Source: Macrotis lagotis
Taxonomy: Eukaryota; Chordata; Mammalia; Peramelemorphia; Peramelidae
DNA: 64,000 nucleotides
Direction: 5' to 3'
NCBI RefSeq assembly: GCF_037893015.1
Contig: NC_133658.1
Coordinates: 257,465,856-257,529,855 of the forward strand
Below, piece by piece: positions 1 to 12,360 of this stretch. How positions within the stretch are numbered: position 1 is the stretch's first letter; each line of letters starts with the position of its first letter. A model generated the notes under the pieces. That model was not told where the DNA came from. It saw only the letters and a program-made list of their open reading frames with translations, and did no database searches. The translations under genes and the position numbers were made by a program.

Positions 1-1475
1 TAATCATGACTTTCATGTAGCCCAATAATTTTTAAATTTTCTCTTCTAGATCTCTTTTCCAGATCCCTTTCAAAACAATGGATCAATCAATATTTCATAT
101 GCAAGCATTTGCATAGCTACATGTATGATCATACTTGTTGAGAAGTAGCTATGCAAATACTTGCAAACACTTCATGTTTTCATCCAGTTTTTCTTTCTTT
201 TGATATTGTTTTATTATGTCTTGATTTCTTGCAAATTTATCATCTTCCTTTATTTCCAATTCTACATTTGAAGGATTTCATTTCCTCAGAGAGCTTTCTT
301 ATCGCCTTTTTCATCTGACCAATTCTGCTTTTTAAGGTATTTTTCTCCTCATTAACTTTTTGAATTGTTTTATCCATTTGACCTAAACTGGTTTTTAACA
401 TCATTTAACATCATTTTAACAACATTTTAACATCATTTTTTCTTCAGCATTTTTTGGATGACCTTGACCAAGCTGTTTACTTGGTTTTCTTGTTTTTCAT
501 GCATCTCCCTCATTTTTTCTTCCCAATTTTCCCTCTACCTTCCTTACTTGATTTTCAAACTCTTTTTTGAGCTCTGAAATAGTCTGAGCTCAACTCCTTT
601 GCTTCTTGATTTAGATACAGAAGCTGGAACTTTCTCATCTTATTGTGTTTTTGTCCTGCATTGGACCAAAATAATTGTCTATGGTCAGGTTCTTTTTTTT
701 CCTGTTTACCCATTTCCCCAGCCTGTGCCTAGTTTTGGGGTGCTTCCTGAGCTTTTGAGTATTATTAGGACACCACCGCAAGGACCTCAGTATGTGAGTC
801 TCTGACTGTTCTCCTGCCTGTGCTCTGGTCTGTAGATGGCAATAGGGAGTCTGCAGACTGTGACCAGGGTCTGAATATGGACAAAGCACAAGAGTCCTGC
901 CCCAGGGCCAGAGGAGAGATCTTGACAGTCTCCTTCCATCCCCTTACTTTCCATAGGTTGAGCACTCTGGGAGCAGCTGCTGGGCAACTCTGGGCCTACT
1001 TCTATTTCCTGTGATCTGGGCTGCACTGAGGGCCACAACTATGCTGGTGGCTACAGCTGCTTTGAGTGCCATGCTGGCTCCCACTCACTCTGACAGAGGT
1101 TTCCCTGATGATCTTCCAAGTTGTGCTCGGTGTTCCCTGTGTTGCCAGGTCAGTAAACTGCTTCTGCTGTTGGGAACTGGAACTTCCTGTGACCCAGGCA
1201 TCTAGGATCCCAGCTGGCTGTTCCTAGAATACTGGAGCTCTTTCCCTAGGCATGATAATAGTGGCTGTGCTGTCACCCCCTCCACCCCCTGTGGAACAGG
1301 ACTTTCCCACAATTTTCCAGGTGACCTTGGGATGGAGAATTGCCTCACTGGATCTTTCTGTGGGTTCTGTCTCTTGAAAATGTAGTTAGAGCCACAACTT
1401 TAAGGGTTTTGGAATATTTTTGAGAGAGCTCCTAGGAAAAACTATTCAAATGCTGCCATCTTGGCTCTGCTTGAG
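1..1475 (-). mobile_element. HAL1/L1 5' region (5'UTR and start of ORF1), cut by the window edge
   Basis: On the minus strand this reads as the 5' end of a marsupial ORF1-bearing L1-type LINE. The terminal gccaagatgg-like start is near 1450-1475, followed by a GC-richer 5'UTR (about 700-1470) and then ORF1 coiled-coil sequence. The antisense hallmark agtccaataatttttaaatt is recognisable near 20-40 (here as agcccaataattttt). The same family recurs at 33466-36205 (minus) and 50889-52765 (plus). Confidence 0.7.
100..165. repeat. Inverted repeat, 20-21-bp arms, 24-base loop
   Basis: gcaagcatttgcatagctac (101-120) pairs with gtagctatgcaaatacttgc (145-164) with one mismatch, and the t100-a165 pair extends it by one. 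Each arm carries an octamer motif (ATTTGCAT at 107-114, ATGCAAAT at 151-158). It lies inside the HAL1-type element. Confidence 0.9.
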
Positions 1476-1489
1476 GATGATTTTAAAAA

Positions 1490-2060
1490 TTAATTAATTT
1501 ATTTATTTTCATCTATTTGTACATGAATATTTCCAAGTTAAAATTTTCCCTCCACCCTCCCTTCCTACCCCACCTCTGCTCAGCAATGAACACTCAGATT
1601 AGCATTTTACATACATATTTTGTTAAACATATATACAAATTAGGAATTTTTGGCAGGTGGAATTAGAATTAAAGGAAAGAGATACATAAGAGATAATTTT
1701 TATAAAGTGTTCATCAGATTCGGAAACTTTTTTTTATTTCTGTGTTCTGTTTTGTTTTGTTTTTCTTCCTCTGGTTGAGGATAGCATAGTCGAGTTGTCC
1801 TAGCTCTCAGAACTGTCTAGAGGACCTGCTTCCATCAAGATTGTTTCTCTCATGATGTTGTTGATGTGTACATTGTTATCTTGGCTCTACTCCCTTCACT
1901 CAGTATCAGATCCTGTAAGTCTTTTCATGCTTCTCTAGAGTCTGACCATTTATGGTTTTTTTATGGAACAATAATATTCCATAATATTCATGTACCATAA
2001 CTTATTTAGCCATTCCCCAATTAATGGGCATCCTCTCATTTGGATCCTATATCATAGAAC
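1490..2060 (-). mobile_element. L1 3' end (end of ORF2 and 3'UTR), minus strand
   Basis: The stretch carries the antisense signature of a marsupial L1 tail: a purine/pyrimidine-rich 3'UTR on the left, then ctcagtatcag..., an attccataatattcatgtaccataa segment and the ccattccccaattaatgg motif near 2010-2030. The same landmarks occur in the 3' ends at 15350-15415 and 37270-37440. Confidence 0.7.
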
Positions 2061-2329
2061 TGTCATCAACAGTAAACTAATACAATAGATCAACTCTGTG
2101 TAGCTACAATCTGTAAAGATTTCAGTGATATCCACATGTAAACATCAAATTGACAGTTTTGTAAATTAATTGTATGTACTTATACAACTTCTTCCTCTTC
2201 TTCCTCCTTCTTTATTCTCTTAGTATCCATACTTCTAACGATTTGGTTGAACTGAATTTTTCACTTTTTCAAGTGTACTTTTGGATATTGTTTGGAGTCA
2301 ACCTGAAATTTGCATAGTGCAAGAAACAC

Positions 2330-2510
2330 CTGAGTTCATTTGGAGACTTTTAGAGTTGGAAGATTATAGTAATTATCTAGTCTACTCTTCTAATTTATAA
2401 ATTAGGAAATTGAGGGCTAAGAGAAATTAAACTGCTTGCCCAATATCAGACACATCATGATATGACTGATACTTAAACCTAATGTTGTGATTCACAATCC
2501 AGTTCTGCCT
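2330..2510 (-). mobile_element. MIR-type SINE relic
   Basis: It reads as a minus-strand MIR, with a segment equivalent to 'lower than threshold fluids removed, cattttacagatgaggaaactgag' in degraded form (taaattaggaaattgagg), followed by a 'gcttgcccaa...tcaga' stretch. Heavily diverged. Confidence 0.5.
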
Positions 2511-2994
2511 TTTTTTTAAAGTTCTGGCTCTACCATTAACCAGTTGTATGAACATGAGCAAAGCAGTTTCCAGATCTTAAAAATGAGGAGATTATACCAA
2601 ATCAGGGATTATTTAATTGGGATATGCAGACTGCCAAGAGGTAAACTGATAGATTTGAGAAAGTATATAAACTTTTATGAGGAAAAATTCCATCATTATT
2701 TTTCACTAATCACAACTCAGATTTAGCAATCTCTTTAATAACTTATTCTGAGAAGAGTAAATATGCTTTAAAGGAATCTGGACACAAATGTGGCTTAGAA
2801 CCCATGAACTAGATAATCTCTGAATCAGTCTTTTCATATTCTAAATTCTTGCAATTGCATGATTTGTCTCTGTCAGTAAAATATTTAGCAAATAGCTTTC
2901 AGGAAATTACCACATTGGCTACCATGGACAGAGCTTCACATTTTCAGGCAGCCAATAGAAACTCTTATGTACCCTCTTTTATTTATTTTCTAGC

Positions 2995-3145
2995 ATGATA
3001 GAATGCAAGATCTAGAAGGGATCCTACAGGTTAAATTTAACTCAATTTACAAAGCAGAAACAGTCTAAAAATGACTAATCCAAGGTCATTTAGCTAATTT
3101 CTGGTAGTGTCAGACTTGGTTTTCTGACTCCCAGTAAAAGAATCT
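2995..3145 (-). mobile_element. MIR-type SINE relic
   Basis: It contains degraded minus-strand MIR landmarks: acaaagcagaaacag, then aatccaaggtcatttagctaatttctgg and a terminal ttctgactcccag. Confidence 0.5.
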
Positions 3146-3267
3146 TTTTTACCTCTGTTTTCTTCTTTTTTCAGCATGGAACTTGAACTGAATTTAGGAG
3201 AATTTCATATTTTCTGGAAAAAGAACATGAAGATGAAGGCAGTAGATGTCCTCTTTAACAAAAAAAA

Positions 3268-3403
3268 GTTTCCTTCCAAAATATATTGACTTTTTTATTG
3301 TTCTGTTTCCTATCTATCTTCCCCTCAGACAAAAAGACTTCCCTCCAAAATGTATTGACTTTTGTATCATTTTGTTTCATATCTATCTTATACTCTAACA
3401 GAC
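3268..3403. repeat. Diverged tandem duplication, about 69-bp unit, two copies
   Basis: Unit one (about 3270-3330) and unit two (about 3339-3403) share ttcc(t/c)tccaaaat(a/g)tattgactttt and a following tatctatctt, and both end in cagac. The copies differ at many sites, so the duplication is old. Confidence 0.75.
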
Positions 3404-3675
3404 AAGGAACGAATCTCTAATCCTTTCTTAAAACAGCACACACAAGGAAAAGGTCAATGAAAGTCAGAGTTCTTAGAAAGAATGAGATAAACCCAATAGG
3501 ACCAAATTATTCTTTTTTTTTCCAGACAGAATGAAAAAATACTTTGAGTCCCTTTATTGGATCTTATTCCCAGTACTATTATTGTTAGGCTACAATAAGA
3601 AACTACCTCAAATTATTTATAAAATGTTCAGGTAAGAAGAGAGAAAGCATAGCAACTAAAAGATCTAGAAGCATG

Positions 3676-4510
3676 CTGTATTTCCCCAGGTTTAAGATAC
3701 AGCCTTTTTCAAAAAATTTGGGGTCTAAAAACTGGAGCATCTTGTGTAGTGGTTGTAGATTTTTTTTTTACTTGCACTTCCCACTTTTTCCATACTTCTT
3801 ATCTTTGTACTCATTGTTTCGCATTTGATACCTGTATATTAGGTTATGTTTTGCCATGTTCTGCTCAAAAATGGCTTAGAAAATATTTTTGTACAGTACT
3901 GAATTCAGGCCCAAAGTGATCCAGCTTGTAAAAGTGAATGGAAATTGTGTTGCTGGATGTCAGTTTGGTCATCCTCCAACTGAGAAAACAATCCAAGACT
4001 GGCTACTGGAAGGAAAAACCCTACGGAAAATGGCATGGTAGAAGAAGGCCATGAGAAGCAAGTCAGCAAAATGACCTGATTTAGAGAGGAATTGAAGAGA
4101 TGGATTGAAGAGCAAAGGGCAATTGGAATTCCTGTGTCCACAAAGATGGTTAAGCATGAGATCAGAAGAATTGCTGTTGAAAAAGAAGTTCTGATTTTAA
4201 AGGAGGACACAATTGGTGCTTCAATTTCATGAACTAAGCATGTGTTCATGGACCAGACTTGTCCAGGGAGTGCTTGTGGTCAACCATAGACCAGAGAACA
4301 GGTAGGAGAGCAGTCAGAGCTTCTCCTAAGACAGTTATTTGTCATCAAACACAGATGAGGATAAGCTAATGGATGGGAGTTTTGACAAGTATGAGTTGTA
4401 TGAATTTTATGATAAATAAAATTTGAGTTCAATGACTTTATGTAATACATTTTTTTTTTCAAATTTTGAGCCCCCAAATCAAGGTGCATCTTATGCAGGG
4501 GGAAATACAG
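3676..4510 (+). mobile_element. Pogo/Tigger-like DNA transposon relic with terminal inverted repeats
   Basis: The left end begins ctgtatttcccc and the right end finishes ggggaaatacag followed by TA, giving matching inverted termini. Inside the termini, taagatacagcc mirrors ggtgcatctta. The middle (about 3906-4250) translates on the plus strand to fragments resembling the CENP-B/Tc5-type helix-turn-helix of pogo transposases (for example RWIEEQRAIGIPVSTKMVKHEIRRIAVEKE), broken by in-frame stops after KMAW and SAK. At 835 bp it is far shorter than an autonomous element and lacks any DDE domain that I can see, so it is an internally deleted, inactive copy. Confidence 0.7.
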
Positions 4511-4749
4511 TAAGTGAGACTAGATTTGAACTCAGGTCTTCCTAACCTCTGGTGCTCTATTCACTGTACCATCTAGCAACCTAAGGAAACTGAAATCAGA
4601 AAAGAAAAATAACTCACCTAACATAAGGCAGATAGAGAAAACATATGTTAGACCTATATTTTCTGATTTATTATTTCATTTGAAGAAGGAACTCTTGGAC
4701 TACTGGAATAGAAATATTTCACTAACAGATGTTTTAGAGGGATTTTTGG

Positions 4750-4945
4750 AGGCACTTAAAAATTCAATAATTTGCCCATGATCACAGAGCTGCCACAGAT
4801 TTGAAAGGGACTATGAAGACTGAGTTCAAATCTTCCATCTGAAAGATGGGGAAACTGAGACTTTGAGAAGTACAATGACTTAGGATGAAACCTTAAGTGT
4901 CTAAGATGGAATTTTTTTTTTGCAGGTCTTCTTGACTCTACTTTC
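4750..4945 (-). mobile_element. MIR-type SINE relic
   Basis: It contains atggggaaactgagactttgagaag followed by a tgacttaggatgaa stretch and a final gcaggtcttcttgactct, all minus-strand MIR landmarks. Confidence 0.5.
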
Positions 4946-5084
4946 AGTATTTGATTACTAAAACAATTCTAAAGATTTGAGATTAAATCTTACTGATTCA
5001 CAGTCTGTCTTTCAAACTCTTTTGTCATATTGACTTTCATATATATAGATGACTATAGATAAGTATATTAATATAATTATAGCA

Positions 5085-5206
5085 AGATTGTAGTGGTGTA
5101 GAGTGTATAGTGCATAGTACACTAGATTTAGAGTCTTAGGACCTTGATACAGATCCTGGTTTAACTGGTGATCATTTATCTGATGTTAGGTGAATCATTT
5201 TTATTT
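5085..5206 (+). mobile_element. MIR-type SINE, interrupted by the following SINE
   Basis: It reads agtggtgtagagtgtatagtgc...gatttagagtcttaggaccttgatacagatcctgg, a plus-strand MIR 5' half. It stops where the tRNA-headed SINE at 5213 begins. Confidence 0.5.
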
Positions 5207-5212
5207 CCTGGT

Positions 5213-5425
5213 TTCAGTTAGGTGGTGCAGTGGATACAGTACCAGAAGTTAAGGACATTTGAATTCAAATCTAGCTTCAGATACTTATGAACTCTATGAC
5301 CATGGGCAAGGTCCTTCCTCTTGTTTGCCTCAGTTTCCCTATCTATAAAGTGAGCTGGAGAAGGAAATGGCAAACCACTTCAGAACCATGATGAGTTGGA
5401 TGTGACTAACAATGACAAAATCACT
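5213..5425 (+). mobile_element. tRNA-headed SINE with RTE-type tail (MAR1-like)
   Basis: It starts with tcagttaggtggtgcagtgg, the tRNA-like head. It continues through a B-box-like gaattcaaat and gaccatgggcaaggtc, and ends gagctggagaaggaaatggcaaaccacttc...gatgtgactaacaatgac, the RTE-like tail known from marsupial SINEs. Confidence 0.75.
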
Positions 5426-5972
5426 TTCTGTGTCAGAGGGAGTCAAAGTGTAGATGATTATGCCCAAGTATGCAGATGAGGAGGAGGAGAAAGGAATAGA
5501 TATTGAAAACTGAGATGGTGTGACATGTTCAAGATAATGTGGTGAGTAAAATGATGAAGCCAGGACATGAATTTCATGTCTTCTGATTCTTAGATTTAGA
5601 GCGGAAAGGGACCTGAATTCAAGTCTCTCAGTTTACAGAAGATCATGATATGATTAAAGTCACACATAGTAAAATGGTAAAGCTGTTAAAAATAGCTCCT
5701 ACAACATTAAATTCATTATTTTTTCCTGTCACTTTCACACTGCCTACTATTAGCTAAGATTGATTCTAATCATAGCATTAATAGAGCCAAATGTCTCAGT
5801 ACCTTAGAGATCAGCTAATACTTAATTCACTAATCTTTTTTGTCTCCATACTCAGAGACTTTCAGTAAATCTTAATATTCACCCTACTCAATATTGAGGA
5901 AGGCAAATTCTACAATTTGACATGCATATGTATTAATTATGAGATAGAATAAAGACATTAATAACATTCTTT

Positions 5973-5998
5973 TTTAAGGACTCTCAGGAGTCCTTAAA
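5973..5998. repeat. Short perfect hairpin, 11-bp stem, 4-base loop
   Basis: tttaaggactc and gagtccttaaa are exact reverse complements around tcag. It is followed by AT-rich sequence and is probably incidental. Confidence 0.85.
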
Positions 5999-6119
5999 TA
6001 GAAATAGTACTTTAAATAGAATTTTGTAACTTCATTGATTGGAAATAAAATTTAAAAATCAAATCAAAACTTTCCCTGTAATTCAAGTTTCTGATACTCC
6101 CTAAAGTTTCACAGACCAC

Positions 6120-6255
6120 TGATGTAGTCTAACCTCCCCCTTTTACAGAACTATAGAATCAGACCTACAGAGAGGAAATGGCTCCCCCAAGATCTCCCAG
6201 CAAATCAGAAGAGATGGAGTCATAGCTAGAATTTAAGTTTTTGAATGCTATTCCA
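6120..6255 (-). mobile_element. MIR-type SINE relic
   Basis: It contains ccccttttacagaactatagaatcagacc..agagaggaaatggctcccccaag and gtcatagctagaatttaag, a minus-strand MIR pattern. Confidence 0.5.
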
Positions 6256-6302
6256 GTTGCTTTTCTACACACTGTTTTGTGCTTATATTTAGCAATGTGT
6301 AT

Positions 6303-6500
6303 TTATAGAGGAGAGGCAGGATTACATAGGAGCTTGAAAGCCAATTCAAAGTCTAGAAGACCTGAGTTTAAGCTCTGGCAGTACTGACTAGGTGAAGCGG
6401 GGCAAGTCACTTAACCTCTCAGTGACCCAATTTATTAAGACTGTAAATTGAAGAAGTGTCATAGATCTGCGTGGGTAGAAAGTTTCTTTAATGTGATCTC
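6303..6500 (+). mobile_element. tRNA-headed marsupial SINE, first of two in tandem
   Basis: It contains agaagacctgagtttaagc, ggggcaagtcacttaacctctcagtg and a tail with ttaagactgtaaattgaagaagtgtc. This tail (variant 'ctctaagactataaattgcagagaagg') marks a SINE subfamily also seen at 6530-6760 and 60123-60255. Confidence 0.6.
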
Positions 6501-6529
6501 AGACTGTGCTGAGGTGTGTTGTGTGTGAA

Positions 6530-6760
6530 CATAGGTGAAGCCTCTTGCTATAGAGGGTAGAGATCTTGCCTTGGAGTCACAAAGACCCAGATTCCAGTCC
6601 TATCTCTGACTCCTACTGGGTGTTTGATCCTCCACATCACTTTACCTCCTTTTACCCCAGGGCAATTCTTTTAAGATTAGAAATTGCAGAGCAGGTGAGG
6701 ATCCACCTTGGCTGAGGGAGTTTTTTTCCCTGGAAGTTTCCCATTCTAAAGACATCCAAC
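6530..6760 (+). mobile_element. tRNA-headed marsupial SINE, second of two, abutting the CpG island
   Basis: It shares with its left neighbour the order gagtcacaaagaccca..., a degraded 'ctttacctcc', and the tail agattagaaattgcagagcagg...gagggagttt. It ends about 110 bases before the start of the CpG-rich block. Confidence 0.5.
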
Positions 6761-6869
6761 CAGATTTCCTTGAATCCTAAAATAAATCACTGAAGCGGGA
6801 ACAGAATGAGATTTTGGCAGGTTTACAATGAGGCAGAGGAGATTCTCAATTATTGGGGAGGAAATTTAC

Positions 6870-8539
<1,670 letters not shown>

Positions 8540-8655
8540 GAATATGAGCTCCTTGAGAGCAGGGATTGTCCCCCACCCCTTTTCTTTGTATCCTCAGTGC
8601 TTAGCACAATGCTTAACACATAGAAGGCACTTAATAAATGATTGTTGACCATTGA
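8540..8655 (+). mobile_element. L2 3' end
   Basis: gagctccttgagagcaggga...gtatcctcagtgcttagcacaatgcttaacacatagaaggcacttaataaatg is the conserved 3' terminus of L2 LINEs. Confidence 0.8.
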
Positions 8656-9800
8656 CTGGCATAAGGGACCAACTGTTCCTCCACTGTTTTTCTAGTGCTT
8701 TTTGGAAGAATAAAAGACATATGAGAAAAGAATGTTTAGATTGCCTTTCACGGAATAATTCAGCGTGTAATTTGGGGGTATTCTAAGAGAAAATTGTGAC
8801 ACAGATTTGAGTACTAATGCCTTTTATTCCGTAGAGACTCCAATTTCTTTTTGGTCCTGTGGTCTGTACTACTTTTACTGATGGTTGCCTTGTTACAGTT
8901 CCTTGACAAAGTGGTAAATATTGGATACAAGAAAGGGAGGGAGGGAGAAAGTCCTGGTGGGGCAGGATAGGAAAGGAGAAAGACTGGTAAATTCAGTAAT
9001 ATGACATTATTACTATTCTAGCCTAAAACAGTCCTATACCTTCGTTCCTATAATAATGTGCCCTTCCAAAGAAGCAGACTAAGAGTAGAGACTCACTGAG
9101 ATTAGATCTCTCTAAGTTCTTTTTTTTTTATCTTGGCTATTAATTAGTACTAAAAAACATTACTTCCCAGTGCTTCTGAACCACACCAAATGATTAGATC
9201 CAGGAAAAAAAAATTAGTCATTTCATTGCTCTCTCATTGATGGAAATATTTGGATTTTGCCAAGAAAATTTCACTCAATGCTTAGGGACCATTCCAGTAG
9301 TAAGAGTGCATGCATTATTAATGAATAAAACCTGAATTATTCATAAGATTAAGGTTTTGCTAAATTGTGACACATGATGATTTATTAGAAAGACTGGTTA
9401 CCTTACCTTTTCAGTTATGGTATGGAGAATATTTTTACCATATTATGACAATTGAAATTTTATAAATTTCTGTCATTACTAAAACTCTTGGAAAAAATTT
9501 GAAATAAAAGTAAAATAAATTCATCTGACTCCTGGTACTCTGCATTAATTTCATATTTTATGATACTTTGAAAGTTGGCAATGTCCGGAGTACTCCTTTT
9601 GACTGCAACTTAAATGTTGTGACTTTAAGAATATTTGTTTAATGCTGTTGATCATTGAGGGGTAAAATGATAGAATATATTCAGTTAATATTTGTTAGTC
9701 TTTACATTTTACCTGGAATTTATTTTTAAAATTCTAATGTTATGAATGAAAGATTATAGCAACACAATTAAAAAGGATATCAGATAATGAAGGAGGCAAG
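8656..9800. other. Unassigned intronic sequence
   Basis: Repeat-poor AT-rich DNA. It has one short A/G-rich run near 8930-8950 and nothing recognisable as an exon or mobile element. Confidence 0.4.
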
Positions 9801-9814
9801 GAGGTTGGAACTAA

Positions 9815-9915
9815 GGACCTATAATGTTTATAGCTAAAAATGGAAAAGAGTGACTTCCCCAAGGTCATACATCTAGTTAATGACAAAAATCAAAGACTAG
9901 ATCTTCTGTTACCTT
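9815..9915 (-). mobile_element. MIR-type SINE relic
   Basis: The stretch gacttccccaaggtcatacatctagttaatgac...agactagatcttctg is a minus-strand MIR core. Confidence 0.5.
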
Positions 9916-10369
9916 GTTCAATGTCTTTATCTACATTAAATTATATAGCACATAGATCATAATACAAACTGAACTCCAAATAAGTTCAAATAAGTAACTG
10001 AAGAATATTCAGGAGAACAAGACAGTACACAGTTGACCTACAAATTTATATACATATTTCATCTATTGTTCACCAATAAATATCAGATGCAATCACAGGT
10101 GTTAGTAGATTAGGTCTCACTTTAGCAATAGAGGGCAATTTTCCTTTCCTGATGAGAGATCTCTGTGTGTCAGAGATAGCTCCTGAACTCAAGAGAAAAG
10201 CCCAGATTATTTGTAACCCCCCCTTTTTTTTAAAGTGAATATCTTTAGCTCTAGATAACAGTGAACTATCTCACCATATCTATAATTCTACATGTGTTTC
10301 ATAATATCCCCTCTTCCTTCCAATAACTGTTTTTTAATCTCCTCCCCCCCCCCCAAGAACTATGGTAAT

Positions 10370-10495
10370 AGAAACTCCTGTGTGACCCTGGAGAAGTCAC
10401 TTTACTTTTCCATGTTTGCATCATTTATAAAATGAACTGGAGAAAGAAAACCCTAAATAGGGTAGAATCAGATATGACTGAAAAATGAACAAAAA
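10370..10495 (+). mobile_element. RTE-tailed SINE, 3' half
   Basis: It contains tgtgaccctggagaagtcactttac, aaatgaactggagaaagaaaaccc and a tail agaatcagatatgactgaaaaatgaac matching the RTE-type tail. Confidence 0.6.
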
Positions 10496-10584
10496 CAAAT
10501 ATTTCTATATATTTATATCTCCAACCCCTAGTTCAGTACCTAGGTGCTTGACAAATGCTCGTGAATTGATAGATACTAGAGGAA

Positions 10585-10800
10585 CAGAGAAAGAGGAGCA
10601 TCAGAGATTGAATCCTATCTTAGATATATAGATTATATTTCAAGTCACTTAACTTTTCTCTGATTAAATTCCTCTTCTAAAAATGTGGATGATAACCATA
10701 CCTATCTCCCTGTGAAGATCAAATCAAATGACATATTTTGCAAACCTTAAAGAACTATATAGATGGTAGCTATTATCAGCTTTTGTAAAATGCTATAAAA
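10585..10800 (+). mobile_element. MIR SINE
   Basis: It shows the plus-strand order: a 'gaatcctatct' segment, caagtcacttaacttttctctg, aaaatgtggatgataaccatacctatctccctgtgaagatcaaa, then gcaaaccttaaag. This is a fairly complete MIR. Confidence 0.65.
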
Positions 10801-11447
10801 ATATCATCTGTCATTATTGCTGTTATTCTCAAATAGAGATTTTTATATTTTTTTCTGTCATAGATCTCATTGGCAATCTGGTAAAACCTGTGGACCCTTA
10901 ACTATATAATTTTCTTTTCCTTTATTGAAGAAAATATCATATTTTAGTTCAATATTAGTCAAAATAAAAAAGCAGTTTTTCTACAACCAAATCTATTCAT
11001 GGAAATCTTATTTTTCAAGAACCAACCCCTATTTTAGTAGATCTTTAGCTATTTGTTATTCAGATTTATCACAGGAAGATAGGGTGGATCCTATATTAAA
11101 AGATGATGAAGTTGATTTTAGATAGGGAGCAAGTGCCTTCAAGCAACAGACAGACATATTGGCATATGGTAGTCTAGTAAAGCCAACCAAAGTCTAATGT
11201 AATTCTAATATCAGTTTGCCAGTGGATATAATTTCATCAGTGTAGATATCCCCTCCACTAGTGCAGGTCACAACCCTTCCACATTTCTTCATACTGCACA
11301 ATTTTTCTCCATAAATTCCATCCCTCCCATAAATAAATCCTCCATAGACCAAGTCCTTCTTTTTGGTCTTTTAATATTTTGTGGATATCAATGCTAAAGG
11401 ATATTTTGGAAGGGAAAATTTACTGTGTAACTTAGGATAAGTGATTT

Positions 11448-11892
11448 ATCCTCCCTCCCTTCTTTTCTTCCTCCCCCTCTTCCTCCCTCTCTCCCTCCCT
11501 TCCTCTCTTTTTCTCCTTTCCTCCCTTTCTTCTTCTCTCCTTTCTCCCTCCCTTCCCCCCTTCCTTCCCTCCCTTCCCCTCTTCCTTTCTTTCCTTCTTC
11601 CCTTCCTTCCTCCCTTCTTCCCCCTTTTCTTCTTCCCTTCCTCCCTCTCTTCTTCCTTCCTTTCCTTTCCTTCCTTCCTTCCTTCTTTCCTTCCTTCCTT
11701 CCTTCCTTCTTTCCTCCCTCCCTCCTTCCCTCCTTCCCTCCTTTTCTTCTTCCCTTCCTCCCTCTCTCCCTTTCTTCTTCCCTTCCTCCCTCTCTTCTCT
11801 CCTCCCTCCCTCCCTCCTTCCCTCCTTCTTCCCTTCCACCCTCCCTTTCTCCCCCTTCTTTTCCTCCCCCCATTTTCCTCTCCCCTTCACTT
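11448..11892. repeat. Polypyrimidine/polypurine low-complexity tract (CCTT-rich)
   Basis: About 440 bases on the plus strand consist almost solely of C and T in shifting cctt, ccct and ttctt units. Long apparent ORFs here on both strands are products of the composition. Such homopurine-homopyrimidine DNA can form triplex structures. Confidence 0.95.
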
Positions 11893-12024
11893 CCCTTTCT
11901 CAATTGCCTTTTCTCTAAATATAGGTATACAATTTGGGGATACAATTTGTTAGCATAAAGTTGGATTCAGGCTAGATTAATCACTCCAGAAAGAAAGGTA
12001 TTGGGACACTTCAAAAATTGGGTA

Positions 12025-12200
12025 TTTAAGTCAATCAGAAAACTGGCATTTGCTGAGCACTTTAGTATGGTCAGAGAACTGTGGTTAAAAAAGGTCCCTT
12101 TGCCCAAGGAGCTCACAGTCTAATGCAAACATGCAAACAATTACTTTGGACAAGGTAGATAAAGGCTAAATAGGAGATAGTCATCAGAGGGAAGGCACTA
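12025..12200 (-). mobile_element. L2 fragment
   Basis: It contains gcatttgctgagcacttt..., ccaaggagctcacagtctaatg and agagggaaggcactagcac, landmarks of antisense L2 3' sequence in marsupials. Confidence 0.65.
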
Positions 12201-12269
12201 GCACTGAATGAGATCATCTGCCTGTTTTTCAACTGTAAGAGTTGCTTTCATCTATTATGTACTCCTTTC

Positions 12270-12360
12270 AAATATATGTATATATGGATTATATATGTAT
12301 ATATGGATGTAGGTATATATATATGTATATATATATGCATATATATATATATATATATTC
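12270..12360. repeat. (AT)n-rich microsatellite
   Basis: Interrupted tatatatgtatatatgg units are followed by a clean (at) run ending at about 12358. Confidence 0.9.

Noticed and set aside
11448-11892. CRISPR-like or satellite array
   Set aside because: No regular repeat-spacer structure and no fixed unit; it is simple low-complexity sequence in a vertebrate genome.
11394-11953. Open frames of 150-183 codons on both strands
   Set aside because: They lie wholly in the C/T-only tract and encode only lysine/glutamate/arginine/glycine or serine/proline/leucine/phenylalanine runs.
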